Below are positions 1 through 8,149 of a stretch of 53,634 nucleotides of DNA, in pieces. Where the stretch lies: the NCBI GenBank assembly GCA_016716965.1, contig JADJUP010000034.1, forward strand, positions 1 through 53,634, in the 5' to 3' direction. The first letter of the stretch is position 1, and every line of letters starts with the position of its first letter. The notes beneath the pieces are model-generated. The model did no database searches and was not told the DNA's origin. It worked only from the letters and a program-made list of their open reading frames with translations. This stretch comes from Sulfuritalea sp. (GTDB taxonomy: Bacteria > Pseudomonadota > Gammaproteobacteria > Burkholderiales > Rhodocyclaceae). The translations under genes and the position numbers were made by a program.

Positions 1-478
1 TCGGTGCCGAGGAAGGTCGCGGCATGAAGACCGACGCCGAAGGCCGTGCGGTTGACTTCGCCGGCAACGAGAAGTGCGCCGCCGGCGCCGGATCGTTTGC
101 CGAGGCGATGAGCCGTGCCCTGCAGATGTCGCTCAAGGAGTTCGGCGATGCCAGCCTGAAGTCCGACAAGACCATCCCGATGAACGCGCAATGCACGGTG
201 TTCGCCGAGTCCGAAGTGGTTTCGCTGATCCATTCGGCGACGCCCAAGAACGACATCGCCAAGGCGGTGCTCGATGCCGTCGCCAGCCGCGTCTGCGCCA
301 TGGTGCGCCGTGTCGGCATCGAAGGCGAAGTGGTGCTGATCGGCGGCATGGTGCACAACGCCGGTTTCGTCCAGTCGCTGAAGACCGCGATGGGCGTCGA
401 TCAGATTTCCTGCCTGACATGCCCGAGTACATCAGCGCGCTGGGATGCGCGATGATTGCCGCCGAGCGTCAGCACTGA
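1..478 (+). CDS. bzdP: Benzoyl-CoA reductase subunit BzdP, 3' part (BcrA/BadG ATPase family), frameshifted
   Basis: C-terminal half of an ATP-hydrolysing subunit of class I benzoyl-CoA reductase, which couples ATP cleavage to electron transfer into the aromatic ring in the cytoplasm. The visible part has the BcrAD/BadFG family signature around NEKCAAGAGSF and a second cysteine in NAQCTVFAESE; in this family such cysteines hold the [4Fe-4S] cluster between the two ATPase subunits. The glycine-rich GGMVHNAG segment follows. The 5' end lies outside the window, as do the expected bzdN and bzdO. The expected C-terminus, PDMPEYISALGCAMIAAER, is in another frame, so one base is lost or gained near 405-412. 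I read this as a sequence error because both sides are well conserved. It lies 22 bp before bzdQ. P is assigned over the other paralogue from gene order. Confidence 0.88.
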
Positions 479-500
479 ACCCACGGACAAGGAGCGAAAC

Positions 501-1403
501 ATGAATGCAGAAGTGACAGCAGCCCCGACCGCCCCCGAGAAGAAGGAATTCTGGCGCTGGCAGGAAAACACCTGGTCGACGAGACCAAGGACTGGAAGAC
601 CGCAAAGATCATCACCTGCGGCATCGACGTCGGTTCCGTGTCGTCGCAGGCCGTGCTCGTGGTCGATGGCGAACTCTACGGCTTCAACAGCATGCGTACC
701 GGCAACAACTCGCCGGATTCCGCGACCAACGCGCTGCAGGGCGTGATGGACAAGTGCGGCATGAAACTGGAAGACATCCACTATGTCGTCGGCACCGGTT
801 ACGGTCGTCAACGTGCCCTTCGCCCACAAGGCGATCACCGAAATCGCCTGCCATGCCCGCGGCGCCAACTACATGGGCGGCAACGGCGTGCGCACCATCC
901 TCGACATGGGCGGCCAGGATTGCAAGGCCATCCACTGCGATGAAAAAGGCAAGGTCACCAACTTCCTGATGAACGACAAGTGCGCCGCCGGCACCGGCCG
1001 CGGCATGGAAGTCATCTCCGACCTGATGCAGATTCCGATCGCCGAACTCGGTCCGCGCTCCTTCGACATCGATGCCGACGTCGATGCCGTCTCGTCCGTT
1101 TGCGTGGTGTTCGCCAAGTCCGAGGCGCTGGGCCTGCTCAAGGCCGGCTACACCAAGAACAAGGTGATTGCCGCCTACTGCCAGGCCATGGCGGAGCGCG
1201 TTGTATCCCTGCTGGAGCGCATCGGCGTGGAAGAGGGCTTCTTCATCACCGGCGGCATCGCCAAGAACCCCGGCGTGGTCAAGCGCATCGAGAAGCTGCT
1301 GGGCATCAAGGCCATCGATACCAAGGTGGATAGCCAGATCGCCGGCGCCCTCGGTGCCGCGCTGTTCGGCTACACGCTGATGTCCAAGAAGGCCGCTGCC
1401 TGA
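501..1403 (+). CDS. bzdQ: Benzoyl-CoA reductase subunit BzdQ (BcrD/BadF-type ATPase), two frameshifts
   Basis: Second ATPase-type subunit of the Azoarcus-type benzoyl-CoA reductase, about 300 aa, pairing with BzdP. The ATG follows a GGAGCG ribosome site. Landmarks are the actin-like phosphate loop CGIDVGSVSSQAV, DMGGQDCKAI, the cluster-binding motif NDKCAAGTGRG, SSVCVVFAKSE, and GGIAKNPGVV near the end. The frame changes twice: near 565-570, where one more A in the AAAA run would restore GlnGluLysHisLeu, and near 800, where GTGYGR must join VNVPFAHK. The two changes together restore the original frame and all family motifs are present, so sequence error is the simplest reading. Position directly before the ferredoxin gene matches the bzd operon. 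Confidence 0.9.
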
Positions 1404-1417
1404 TAGCCTGTCGCGCT

Positions 1418-1436
1418 GACCGGCTTTTCGCCGGTC
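1418..1436. repeat. Intercistronic hairpin between bzdQ and bzdM
   Basis: A perfect 7-bp inverted repeat, GACCGGC and GCCGGTC, with a TTTTC loop lies between the bzdQ stop and the bzdM ribosome site. The flanks add some weak pairing. No T-tract follows, so it is unlikely to terminate transcription. It may stabilise or set a processing point in the operon mRNA between reductase and downstream genes; that role is inference. Confidence 0.45.
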
Positions 1437-1466
1437 GTCGCGGGCTCTGACCAGAAGGGAAGAAAC

Positions 1467-1751
1467 ATGATCGCCAATTACGGTTACAAGGACGGTTCGG
1501 GTGAGTACTACATCAGCATCGACACCGACAAGTGCATCGGCTGCGCTGCAGAGCGCGCCTGCCTGACGGCCTGTCCGAAGCAGATGTTCGAAATCATCAC
1601 CGATGACTACGACGACGAGGTGGCCTGGATCAAGAAGCCCAACTGCCGCACCCTGTCCTATGACTGCGCCGACTGCAAGCCGTCGGGCGGTTATACCAGC
1701 CTGCCCTGCATGACCGCCTGTACGCCGGGCGCGATCAAGCATTCGTGGTAG
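1467..1751 (+). CDS. bzdM: Ferredoxin BzdM, electron donor to benzoyl-CoA reductase
   Basis: A 94-aa ferredoxin with two cysteine-rich segments, CIGCAAERACLTACP near residues 23-37 and CADCKPSGGYTSLPCMTAC near 70-88, enough to bind two [4Fe-4S] clusters. The spacing is stretched relative to the compact clostridial type, as is usual for the ferredoxins encoded beside benzoyl-CoA reductases. It is expected to carry low-potential electrons to BzdNOPQ. The ATG at 1467 has an AGAAGGGAAG ribosome site upstream. It lies downstream of bzdQ and upstream of bzdS, as in the Azoarcus bzd operon, and is probably reduced by BzdV or a 2-oxoacid oxidoreductase outside the window. Confidence 0.93.
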   Translation: MIANYGYKDGSGEYYISIDTDKCIGCAAERACLTACPKQMFEIITDDYDDEVAWIKKPNCRTLSYDCADCKPSGGYTSLPCMTACTPGAIKHSW

Positions 1752-1767
1752 GCGCAGGGTGATACCC

Positions 1768-2064
1768 ATGGCGGAAACACGGCGTGTCATCCCGATCGCC
1801 CAGGCCAAGGCGATCAGTCCCGAGGACGCATTGCTCAAGGATGGCTGGGTGCGGCAGACCACCATCGGCGAGCCGCGCCTGTCGGAGATCGTGCAGAACT
1901 ACAAGGCGATGGGCTTCGAGGTCCATGTCGAGGAGTTCAAGGCTGAAGGGGAAGGCTGCAATACCTGCTTCGACGCGGGTCAGGAAATGGGCTTCAGCTA
2001 CGGCACGGTCTATGTGCGCAAGCGCGGCGCGGCGACCAACGAAGACGAACTGTTTGCAGATTAG
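1768..2064 (+). CDS. bzdS: Small conserved bzd operon protein BzdS
   Basis: A 98-aa soluble protein of unknown function. The ATG at 1768 is chosen because an AGGG ribosome site lies 8 bp upstream; an in-frame GTG at 1759 would add three residues. There are no membrane segments. One CNTC pair near residue 70 could bind metal or be redox-active, but the motif alone is weak. The name rests on position: it sits between the ferredoxin and the GNAT gene, where the Azoarcus bzd operon has bzdS. A function in reductase assembly or in protection of the electron chain is a guess. Confidence 0.7.
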   Translation: MAETRRVIPIAQAKAISPEDALLKDGWVRQTTIGEPRLSEIVQNYKAMGFEVHVEEFKAEGEGCNTCFDAGQEMGFSYGTVYVRKRGAATNEDELFAD

Positions 2065-2106
2065 GCACGCCCGCTGGCGCTGCCGACCATATCAAGGAGG
2101 AAAGAA

Positions 2107-2559
2107 ATGCCTGATCAGAAAAGAGTAATGCGCGTGCTGCGCCAGGGCGACCTGGATGCCATCGTCGCCATCGATGCCCTCGCCACCGGTGAGGCGCGCC
2201 AGGAGTACTACGAGCGCAAGATCGCCGGGATTCTCAATCGCGCGGCGAACATCAACACCTCGATCGTCTGCGAAATCGACGGCAAGGTAGCCGGCTTCAT
2301 CATGGGCTACGTGTTCTTCGGCGAGTTCGGCATCGCCGACAGCACGGCGACCATCGACACCCTGGGCGTGCATCCGGACTACCGCAATTTCGGCGTTGCC
2401 GCCGAGATGCTCGACCAGTTCATGATGAACATGAAGGCGGCCGGCGTGAAGAAGGTCTACACCCTGGTCAACTGGAGCGACTTCGCGCTGGAGAAGTTCT
2501 TCTCGCGCAACAAGTTCGTGCCGTCCAAGCGCATCAACCTCGAGTACGAGCTTCCCTGA
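2107..2559 (+). CDS. bzdT: GNAT-family N-acetyltransferase, BzdT position
   Basis: A 150-aa protein with the GNAT fold: an N-terminal strand-helix (MRVLRQGDLDAIVAID), the central strand IDTLGVHPDYRNFGVA that matches acetyl-CoA binding motif A (here R-N-F-G-V-A in place of the usual Q/R-x-x-G-x-G/A), and the C-terminal ALEKFFSRNKFVPS segment. It begins after a strong AAGGAGG ribosome site. Substrate is unknown; in a CoA-thioester pathway it may modify a protein lysine, such as that of an acyl-CoA ligase, but nothing in the sequence proves this. Its place between BzdS and the PHP protein is that of bzdT in Azoarcus. Confidence 0.75.
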   Translation: MPDQKRVMRVLRQGDLDAIVAIDALATGEARQEYYERKIAGILNRAANINTSIVCEIDGKVAGFIMGYVFFGEFGIADSTATIDTLGVHPDYRNFGVAAEMLDQFMMNMKAAGVKKVYTLVNWSDFALEKFFSRNKFVPSKRINLEYELP

Positions 2560-2583
2560 GCGGCAAAGGCGCGGCGACATCCC

Positions 2584-3222
2584 ATGTGGATCGATACCCA
2601 CTGTCATACGAAGTATTCGTACGACAACTGGCTCGAACCGCTGGACCTGATACGCCGCGCCAAGGCGCTGGGCCTCGACGGGGCGGTGATCACCGAGCAT
2701 TACTCCTACGAGGCTTCGGCGCCGGTGGAGCAGGTGGCGCGTGACGAGGGCTTCCTGATCCTGCGCGGGGTAGAGATCGCCACCGACAGGGGGCACCTGC
2801 TGGCTTACGGGGTGGAAGACGACGGCTGGAACATCTGGGGGCGTGACAGCTATCTGCCGCTGGAAGAGGTCATCGAACGCATCAACGGTCTCGGCGGCAT
2901 TTGCGCCCCGGCCCATCCCTTCCGCAACGTGGGGTTGGCCAGCCTGATGGAAGGCTTGCTGGAACTGAAGGACATCGCCGCCGTGGAGTCGCACAACGGC
3001 GTCAATGCCGAGAGCGACAACGACCTTGCGATCAGCACGGCCGGTCACCTGGGCCTGCCGACGCTGGGCGGCAGCGATTGTCACAAGACAGTGGCCGTCG
3101 GGCGTTGCGCGACGAAGTTTTCGCAGCCGGTGCACGACATGGCAAGTTTCATTGCCGCGGTCAAGGCAGGCGCGTGCCGCGGCGCGTATTTCCCGCCCTG
3201 GACGGGCGGTGCAAAAGAATAA
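2584..3222 (+). CDS. bzdU: PHP-domain metal-dependent phosphoesterase-like protein, BzdU position
   Basis: A 212-aa PHP-family protein. Visible metal-ligand motifs are THCHTKYSYD at the start, ITEH near residue 40, GVEI, APAHPF near residue 105 and GSDCH near residue 160, so the metal-binding histidines and acidic residues appear complete. Family members hydrolyse phosphate esters or act as nucleases, but the substrate here is unknown. It follows bzdT by 24 bp with a poor ribosome site, which suggests translation linked to the upstream gene. Its position matches bzdU of the Azoarcus operon, where the function is likewise unassigned as far as I know. Confidence 0.75.
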   Translation: MWIDTHCHTKYSYDNWLEPLDLIRRAKALGLDGAVITEHYSYEASAPVEQVARDEGFLILRGVEIATDRGHLLAYGVEDDGWNIWGRDSYLPLEEVIERINGLGGICAPAHPFRNVGLASLMEGLLELKDIAAVESHNGVNAESDNDLAISTAGHLGLPTLGGSDCHKTVAVGRCATKFSQPVHDMASFIAAVKAGACRGAYFPPWTGGAKE

Positions 3223-3290
3223 GGCGGTAGCGGAATGGCGCGCCCGGACGAATCCGGGCAGGAGTGCACAAGAGCGTCGAGGAGGAAGGC

Positions 3291-5843
3291 ATGGAGGCTG
3301 TACAGACGTCCGAAATCAGATGGTACAAAGGTCGGCCGGGTTCCGGCACGGCAGCGACCGACGTCACCCTGGTGAAACTCAGCATCGACGGCAAGGATGT
3401 CGAGGCGCCCGCCGGGGTATCGCTACTTTCCGCGGCCAGCGCCGCCGGCATCTACATTCCGGCGCTTTGCGCCCATCCGGATCTGCCGCCCAGCGCCCAG
3501 CGCGGCGGTGGTTCCAGTGGCTGCAACCTCTGCGTGGTGGAGATTGCCGGCATGACCGGGATGCGCACTTCCTGCTCGATCGCGGTCGAAGCGGGCATGG
3601 TCGTTACCACGACATCACCTGCCATCGACAAGCTGCGCAAGGATGGAATCGCCAAGACCCTCGGCACGCACCCCCACGTCTGCCTGACCTGCCCGCAACG
3701 CGACGGCTGCAGCCGCACTACCTGCTCCTTCGGCAACCCTGTCGAGCAGCGCTGCTGCTCGATCTTCAACAGTTGCGAGTTGCGCAAGGTGGCGGACTAT
3801 GTCGGCATCCCGCCGACCACGCCGAACTACAAGCACATCCAGTTGCCGGTGATCAAGGACGAACCGTTCTACGACCGCGACTACAACCTGTGCATCGATT
3901 GCCGTCGCTGCCTTGTCGCCTGCAACGACGTGCGCGGCGTCGGTTGCCTGGAAGTCAAGAACACCGACGGCCGCAGTTGGGTCGGCACCATCGCGGCGAC
4001 GCTGCTCGACTCGGGCTGCAAATTCTGCAGTGCCTGCGTCACCGTCTGCCCGACCGGCGCCCTGACCGACCGCACGCTCGACCCGGCGCGCAAGGAAGAA
4101 ACCCAGGTGCCCTGCAAGGCCACCTGTCCGGCCGGCATCGACGTGCCGCGCTACGTGCAACTGGTGGGCCTCGGCATGTACAGCGAGGCCGTCGCGGTGA
4201 TCCGCGAGAAGCTGCCCTTCCCGGGCATCCTCGGTCGCGCCTGTTTCAGTCCCTGCGAATCGGCTTGCCGGCGCAAGGATCTCGATGATCCGCTGTCGAT
4301 CCGCAGCCTCAAGCGCATCGCCGCCGACAACGACAGCGGGCTGTGGCGCCAGTATTCGATCCAGTTGCCGGCCACCGGAAAGAAGGTCGCGGTGATCGGT
4401 GCCGGTCCCGGTGGATTGACCGCTGCCTACTATCTGGCCAAGAAGGGCCATGGCGTCACCGTATTCGACGCGCTGCCGGCGGCCGGCGGCATGGCGCGCT
4501 ATGGCATTCCCTCGTATCGCGTGCCGCTGGCCGTGATCGACCAGGAAGTCGCCGAAGTGGAAAAGCTCGGCGTGGATTTCCAGTTCAACACCCGCATCGA
4601 GAACGTCGACGAACTCAAGGCCCAGGGCTACGACGCCGTGTTCCTTGCCATCGGCGCGCAGAACGGCGACGCGCTGGGCATTCCCGGCGACAACCTGCCC
4701 AACGTGATCGACAGCCCGACCTTCCTGCGCGCCGCGACCATGGGGAAAGTCGGCGCTGACGGCACGGCGATTTCCATCGGCAAGCGCGTCGCGGTGATCG
4801 GCGGCGGCAACGTCGCCACCGACAACGCACGTTCCTGTCGCCGCCTCGGCGCCGAGGTGGTGGACATGGTCTATCGCCGCACGCAGGAGGAAATGCCGGC
4901 ACGCGACGACGAAGTCCAGGGCTGCGTCGAGGAAAAGGTGAACTTCCGCTTCCTGCTGGCACCGAAGAAGATCGAGCTCAACGACAGCGGCACGTCGCGC
5001 CTCAAGATCACCTACATCAGGATGGAACTCGGCGAGCCGGATGCGTCCGGCCGGCGCCGCCCGGTGGAGATCGCCGGCAGCGAGTTCAGCGAGGATGTGG
5101 ACCTGGTGATCGGCGCCATCGGCCAGCGCCCGGAGCAGATCTCGGGCTTCGGCGTGCAACTGGCGAAGAACAACCGGGTGCAGGTGCGCGAAGACAACAT
5201 GCTGACCAGTCGTCCCGGCGTCTATGCCGGGGGCGATTGCGTGCTCGGCCCCTCGACCCTGATCGAATCCGTAGCCCAGGGCCGCAAGGCCGCCGCGGCG
5301 ATCGACGCGTATCTGGGCGGCGACGGCAACATCGAGGAAAAGCTGCTGCCCGACTGGGACACCGATCCGCGCATCGGCCGCGAGGACGGCTTCAACCAGA
5401 AGAAGCGTTTCCACCCGATCTTCATCGATCCGGACAAGCGCAACAACTGGGACGAGGTCGAGCTTGGCTTCGACGCCGCAACTGCGCAGGCCGAGGCCTT
5501 GCGCTGCCTGAAGTGCAACCTCGCGGCGAAAATCGAGGACATGGTGCTGCCACCCGAGGCCTGGCTCGAACTGAACGCGGAAAACGTCGCCACGGTGCAG
5601 ACCGAGTCCGGCGTGTATCAGTTGCTCGATGCCGACAAGAAAGTGCTGGCGATCAAGGGTGTGGAGAACCTGCGCGAAGGCCTGGAAGCCATGCTCGACA
5701 AGGCCGATGTCGCCAAATACTTCGTCTGGGAAGACGCACCTTTCTTCAGCCAGCGCGAAAACCAGCTGGTACAGGCCTACATGCAGCAGTACGGTGGCAT
5801 GCCTCCGGGTGTCGGTGGCGACGACATGGATGACCTGTTCTGA
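3291..5843 (+). CDS. bzdV: Multi-cluster NAD(P)H:ferredoxin oxidoreductase-like protein BzdV
   Basis: An 850-aa electron-transfer flavoprotein thought to re-reduce the ferredoxin that feeds benzoyl-CoA reductase. Domains in order: a [2Fe-2S] ferredoxin fold (about residues 20-105, with SSGCNLCVVE), a NuoG-like cysteine segment (CLTCPQRDGCSRTTC, about 125-145), a double [4Fe-4S] domain (CIDCRRCLVAC near 201 and CKFCSACVTVCPTGAL near 243), a glutamate-synthase small-subunit-type linker (CKATCPAGIDVP), an FAD site (GAGPGGLTAAYYLAKKG near 367), an NAD(P) site (GGGNVATDNARSCRRLG near 502) and the FAD-closing GGDCVLGPSTLIE near 647. The ATG at 3291 follows GAGGAGGAAG; an upstream in-frame GTG has no comparable site. 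Length and order fit BzdV. Confidence 0.88.
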   Translation: MEAVQTSEIRWYKGRPGSGTAATDVTLVKLSIDGKDVEAPAGVSLLSAASAAGIYIPALCAHPDLPPSAQRGGGSSGCNLCVVEIAGMTGMRTSCSIAVEAGMVVTTTSPAIDKLRKDGIAKTLGTHPHVCLTCPQRDGCSRTTCSFGNPVEQRCCSIFNSCELRKVADYVGIPPTTPNYKHIQLPVIKDEPFYDRDYNLCIDCRRCLVACNDVRGVGCLEVKNTDGRSWVGTIAATLLDSGCKFCSACVTVCPTGALTDRTLDPARKEETQVPCKATCPAGIDVPRYVQLVGLGMYSEAVAVIREKLPFPGILGRACFSPCESACRRKDLDDPLSIRSLKRIAADNDSGLWRQYSIQLPATGKKVAVIGAGPGGLTAAYYLAKKGHGVTVFDALPAAGGMARYGIPSYRVPLAVIDQEVAEVEKLGVDFQFNTRIENVDELKAQGYDAVFLAIGAQNGDALGIPGDNLPNVIDSPTFLRAATMGKVGADGTAISIGKRVAVIGGGNVATDNARSCRRLGAEVVDMVYRRTQEEMPARDDEVQGCVEEKVNFRFLLAPKKIELNDSGTSRLKITYIRMELGEPDASGRRRPVEIAGSEFSEDVDLVIGAIGQRPEQISGFGVQLAKNNRVQVREDNMLTSRPGVYAGGDCVLGPSTLIESVAQGRKAAAAIDAYLGGDGNIEEKLLPDWDTDPRIGREDGFNQKKRFHPIFIDPDKRNNWDEVELGFDAATAQAEALRCLKCNLAAKIEDMVLPPEAWLELNAENVATVQTESGVYQLLDADKKVLAIKGVENLREGLEAMLDKADVAKYFVWEDAPFFSQRENQLVQAYMQQYGGMPPGVGGDDMDDLF

Positions 5844-5845
5844 CC

Positions 5846-6100
5846 ATGGGCCGGGTCATCGACTTCTACACCGCGCGGGAAGTTTGCCCCGCGCCTTCGC
5901 CGGAGGCACGTTGCCGCTGCAGCATCTGCGGCGCGGACCTGTGGCATATCAACCGGTCCGGCGAAGTCTGCTGCGCCGACTGCGAAACGGTTTGTCCCTA
6001 TCGCCTGCAAAACAGCCCTGCGGAACACGGCAGGCGACAGGCCGATTGCACGCTGGGCACGGCCATCAACGGATCCACTGAGGAAGACATTCATGCCTGA
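5846..6100 (+). CDS. Small zinc-ribbon-like protein overlapping bzdW
   Basis: An 84-aa protein starting 3 bp after the bzdV stop and overlapping the bzdW start by 8 bp, so it is probably translated by coupling. Four cysteines form two pairs, CSIC near residue 25 and CADC near residue 43, as in a zinc ribbon or rubredoxin-like knuckle, with a further CPYRL. There is no membrane segment. I do not recognise a family and do not recall a named bzd gene at this point. The overlaps on both sides and GC-rich codon use support a real gene. A related C-x2-C architecture appears in the small protein at 32100-32291 in the second aromatic operon. Confidence 0.65.
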   Translation: MGRVIDFYTAREVCPAPSPEARCRCSICGADLWHINRSGEVCCADCETVCPYRLQNSPAEHGRRQADCTLGTAINGSTEEDIHA

Positions 6101-6866
6101 TTTCAAGTTCATTTCCTACGACGACCAAGGCGACATCCTGCGCCTGGCCATCAACCGGCCGCCCTACAACGTGCTCGACATCGCCACCATGGAGGAGATG
6201 AACACCGCTCTCGACCTGGCGATGGAAAACACCACGGCCAAAGTGCTGCTGATCACCGGCAACGGCGACAAGACTTTCTCTTCCGGCGTCGATGTGGTCG
6301 ATCACACGCCGGACAAGGTGGTGAAGATGATCGACGTCTTCCACGGCATCCTGAAGCGCCTGATGATGGTGCCGATTCCCACTGTAGCAGCGGTCAACGG
6401 ACCGGCACTGGGCGGCGGCTGCGAACTGGCGATCGCCTGCGACATGGTGGTGGCCTCGGAAAACGCCAAGCTGGGCCAGCCCGAAATCAAGCTCGGCGTC
6501 TTTCCGCCGATCGCCGCGATCCTGCTGCCGCGCCAGATCCCGATGACCAAAGTCATGGAACTGCTGCTCGGCGGCGGCATCATCGACGCGAAGGAAGGGC
6601 ATCGCCTCGGCCTGGTGAATGCCGTGTTCCCCAAGGAAAGCTTCGCCGCCGACAGCGCGAAGTTCCTCGAACAATTCACCACGCTGTCGCGCGTGGCGCT
6701 GATCCACACCAAGAAGGCCGTCAAGGAAGCCGCGACGCGGCCCTTCTATGAGGCGCTGTTCCACATCGAGCAGCATTATCTGAAGGACCTGATGGCGACC
6801 GAAGATGCCAAGGAGGGTTTGAACTCCTTCATCGAGAAGCGCAAGCCGGTCTGGAAAAACAAATAA
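6093..6866 (+). CDS. bzdW: Cyclohexa-1,5-diene-1-carbonyl-CoA hydratase BzdW
   Basis: A 257-aa member of the enoyl-CoA hydratase (crotonase) family. It is expected to add water to cyclohexa-1,5-diene-1-carbonyl-CoA, the product of benzoyl-CoA reductase, giving 6-hydroxycyclohex-1-ene-1-carbonyl-CoA. Crotonase features seen are the oxyanion-hole segments FSSGVDV near residue 70 and NGPALGGGCELAIACD near 105-121, and the acidic GQPEIKLGVFP loop near 130. Ribosome site GAGGAAG precedes the ATG at 6093. It is the first of the three upper-pathway ring-modification genes (W, X, Y), in the usual order. Confidence 0.92.
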   Translation: MPDFKFISYDDQGDILRLAINRPPYNVLDIATMEEMNTALDLAMENTTAKVLLITGNGDKTFSSGVDVVDHTPDKVVKMIDVFHGILKRLMMVPIPTVAAVNGPALGGGCELAIACDMVVASENAKLGQPEIKLGVFPPIAAILLPRQIPMTKVMELLLGGGIIDAKEGHRLGLVNAVFPKESFAADSAKFLEQFTTLSRVALIHTKKAVKEAATRPFYEALFHIEQHYLKDLMATEDAKEGLNSFIEKRKPVWKNK

Positions 6867-6872
6867 TTCATT

Positions 6873-6983
6873 GTCCGCAGATGGCACAGATTTTCACAGA
6901 TTAAAACCCGGTAATTCATTGGGGTAGGGATGAGACGCGACAGGCGAGTTGTTCCATCTGCGTAATCTGCGAAATCTGCGGAT
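6873..6983. repeat. Dispersed imperfect inverted repeat, copy 1 (CTGCG-type)
   Basis: The bzdW-bzdX gap holds two facing arms built from short units of the ATCTGCG kind: left arm 6873-6902 (starts TCCGCAGAT, ends CACAGATT) and right arm 6955-6983 (CATCTGCGTAATCTGCG then GGAT). The arms are near reverse complements with a 52-bp variable middle. The same arms recur at 9310-9396 and 13064-13204. This looks like a widespread non-coding palindromic repeat family, able to fold in RNA. Confidence 0.8.
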
Positions 6984-7009
6984 CAAATGCTTTCTCAAGG
7001 AATAAGGAA

Positions 7010-8095
7010 ATGACGATGGTTCCGAACACAATCAAGACCTGGCAGATGACCGTGCCGGGGACGCTGACCAGGACAGAAATCCCGGTGCCCCAGCTGCAAC
7101 CGGGCGAAGTCCTCGTAGAAGTCAAAGGCTGCGGCGTTTGCCACACCGACCTGTCCTACTTCTACATGGGCGTGCGCACCGACCATCCGCCTCCGCTGTC
7201 GCTGGGGCACGAGATTTCGGGTGTGGTGGTGGCCGCTCATGAGGCAACTGTGGCGAGTTACATCGGCAAGGAAGTCATCATTCCCGCCGTGCTCCCCTGC
7301 AACAAGTGCGAACTGTGCAAGACCGGTCGCGGCAATCGTTGCCTGGCGCAGAAGATGCCGGGCAACTCGATGGGCATCTACGGTGGCTACTCCAGCCATA
7401 TCCCGGTGCCGGCGGTCGACCTGTGCGTCGTCGGCAATCGCGGCAATGTGCCGCTGGAGCATCTCTCGGTGATCGCCGACGCGGTGACCACGCCCTACCA
7501 GGCGGCACGGCGCGCGCGACTCGCCGCTGGCGATCGCGTCATCGTCATCGGCGCCGCGGGCGGCGTCGGCAGCTTCATGACCCAGGTGGCCAAGGGCATG
7601 GGCGCCGGCACGGTGATCGGCATCGACATCAACGAGGAAAAGCTCGAATTCATGAAGGGCTACGGCGCGGATTTCACCATCAACCCCAAGGGCAAGACGC
7701 CCAAGGAAGTGAAGGAAGTGTTCAAGGCCTACTGCAAGGAAAAGGGCATTCCCTCGAACTACGGCTGGAAGATCTTCGAGGTGACCGGCACCAAGCCCGG
7801 CCAGGAACTGGCCCTGTCGCTGCTGTCCTTCACCGGCATGCTGATGGTGGTGGGTTACGGCACCGACGAGACCAGCTACATGCTGTCCAAGCTGATGGCC
7901 TTCGATGCCGAGTTGATCGGCACCTGGGGCTGCCCGCCGGAGTTCTACCCGCAGGTGCTGGAGATGTGCCTTGACGGACGCATCAATCTGGCCAATTTCG
8001 TAGAGACGCGGCCGATGAGCCAGATCGAGCAGGTGTTCGACGAGGCCCATCATGGAAAGCTCAAGCGGCGCGTGATCCTGACCCCCGATTTCTAA
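7010..8095 (+). CDS. bzdX: 6-hydroxycyclohex-1-ene-1-carbonyl-CoA dehydrogenase BzdX
   Basis: A 361-aa zinc-type alcohol dehydrogenase that oxidises the hydroxyl made by BzdW to a ketone, producing 6-oxocyclohex-1-ene-1-carbonyl-CoA with NAD+. Visible parts: catalytic zinc ligand CGVCHTDLSY near residue 38, GHEISGVV near residue 66, the structural zinc loop CNKCELCKTGRGNRC near 98-112, and the nucleotide-binding GAAGGVGSF near 180. ATG 7010 and ATG 7016 are both possible; AAGGA at 7004 is better spaced for 7016, so the true N-terminus may be two residues shorter. It follows a repeat element that separates it from bzdW. Confidence 0.92.
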   Translation: MTMVPNTIKTWQMTVPGTLTRTEIPVPQLQPGEVLVEVKGCGVCHTDLSYFYMGVRTDHPPPLSLGHEISGVVVAAHEATVASYIGKEVIIPAVLPCNKCELCKTGRGNRCLAQKMPGNSMGIYGGYSSHIPVPAVDLCVVGNRGNVPLEHLSVIADAVTTPYQAARRARLAAGDRVIVIGAAGGVGSFMTQVAKGMGAGTVIGIDINEEKLEFMKGYGADFTINPKGKTPKEVKEVFKAYCKEKGIPSNYGWKIFEVTGTKPGQELALSLLSFTGMLMVVGYGTDETSYMLSKLMAFDAELIGTWGCPPEFYPQVLEMCLDGRINLANFVETRPMSQIEQVFDEAHHGKLKRRVILTPDF

Positions 8096-8149
8096 AGCAG
8101 AATTTACACATTCACGAAGCACCTACCGAATTCAACGAGGAGAAACGAC

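Noticed and set aside
3615..5414. A 599-codon minus-strand frame opposite bzdV
   Set aside because: Antisense shadow of a clear multi-domain flavoprotein gene; no independent support.
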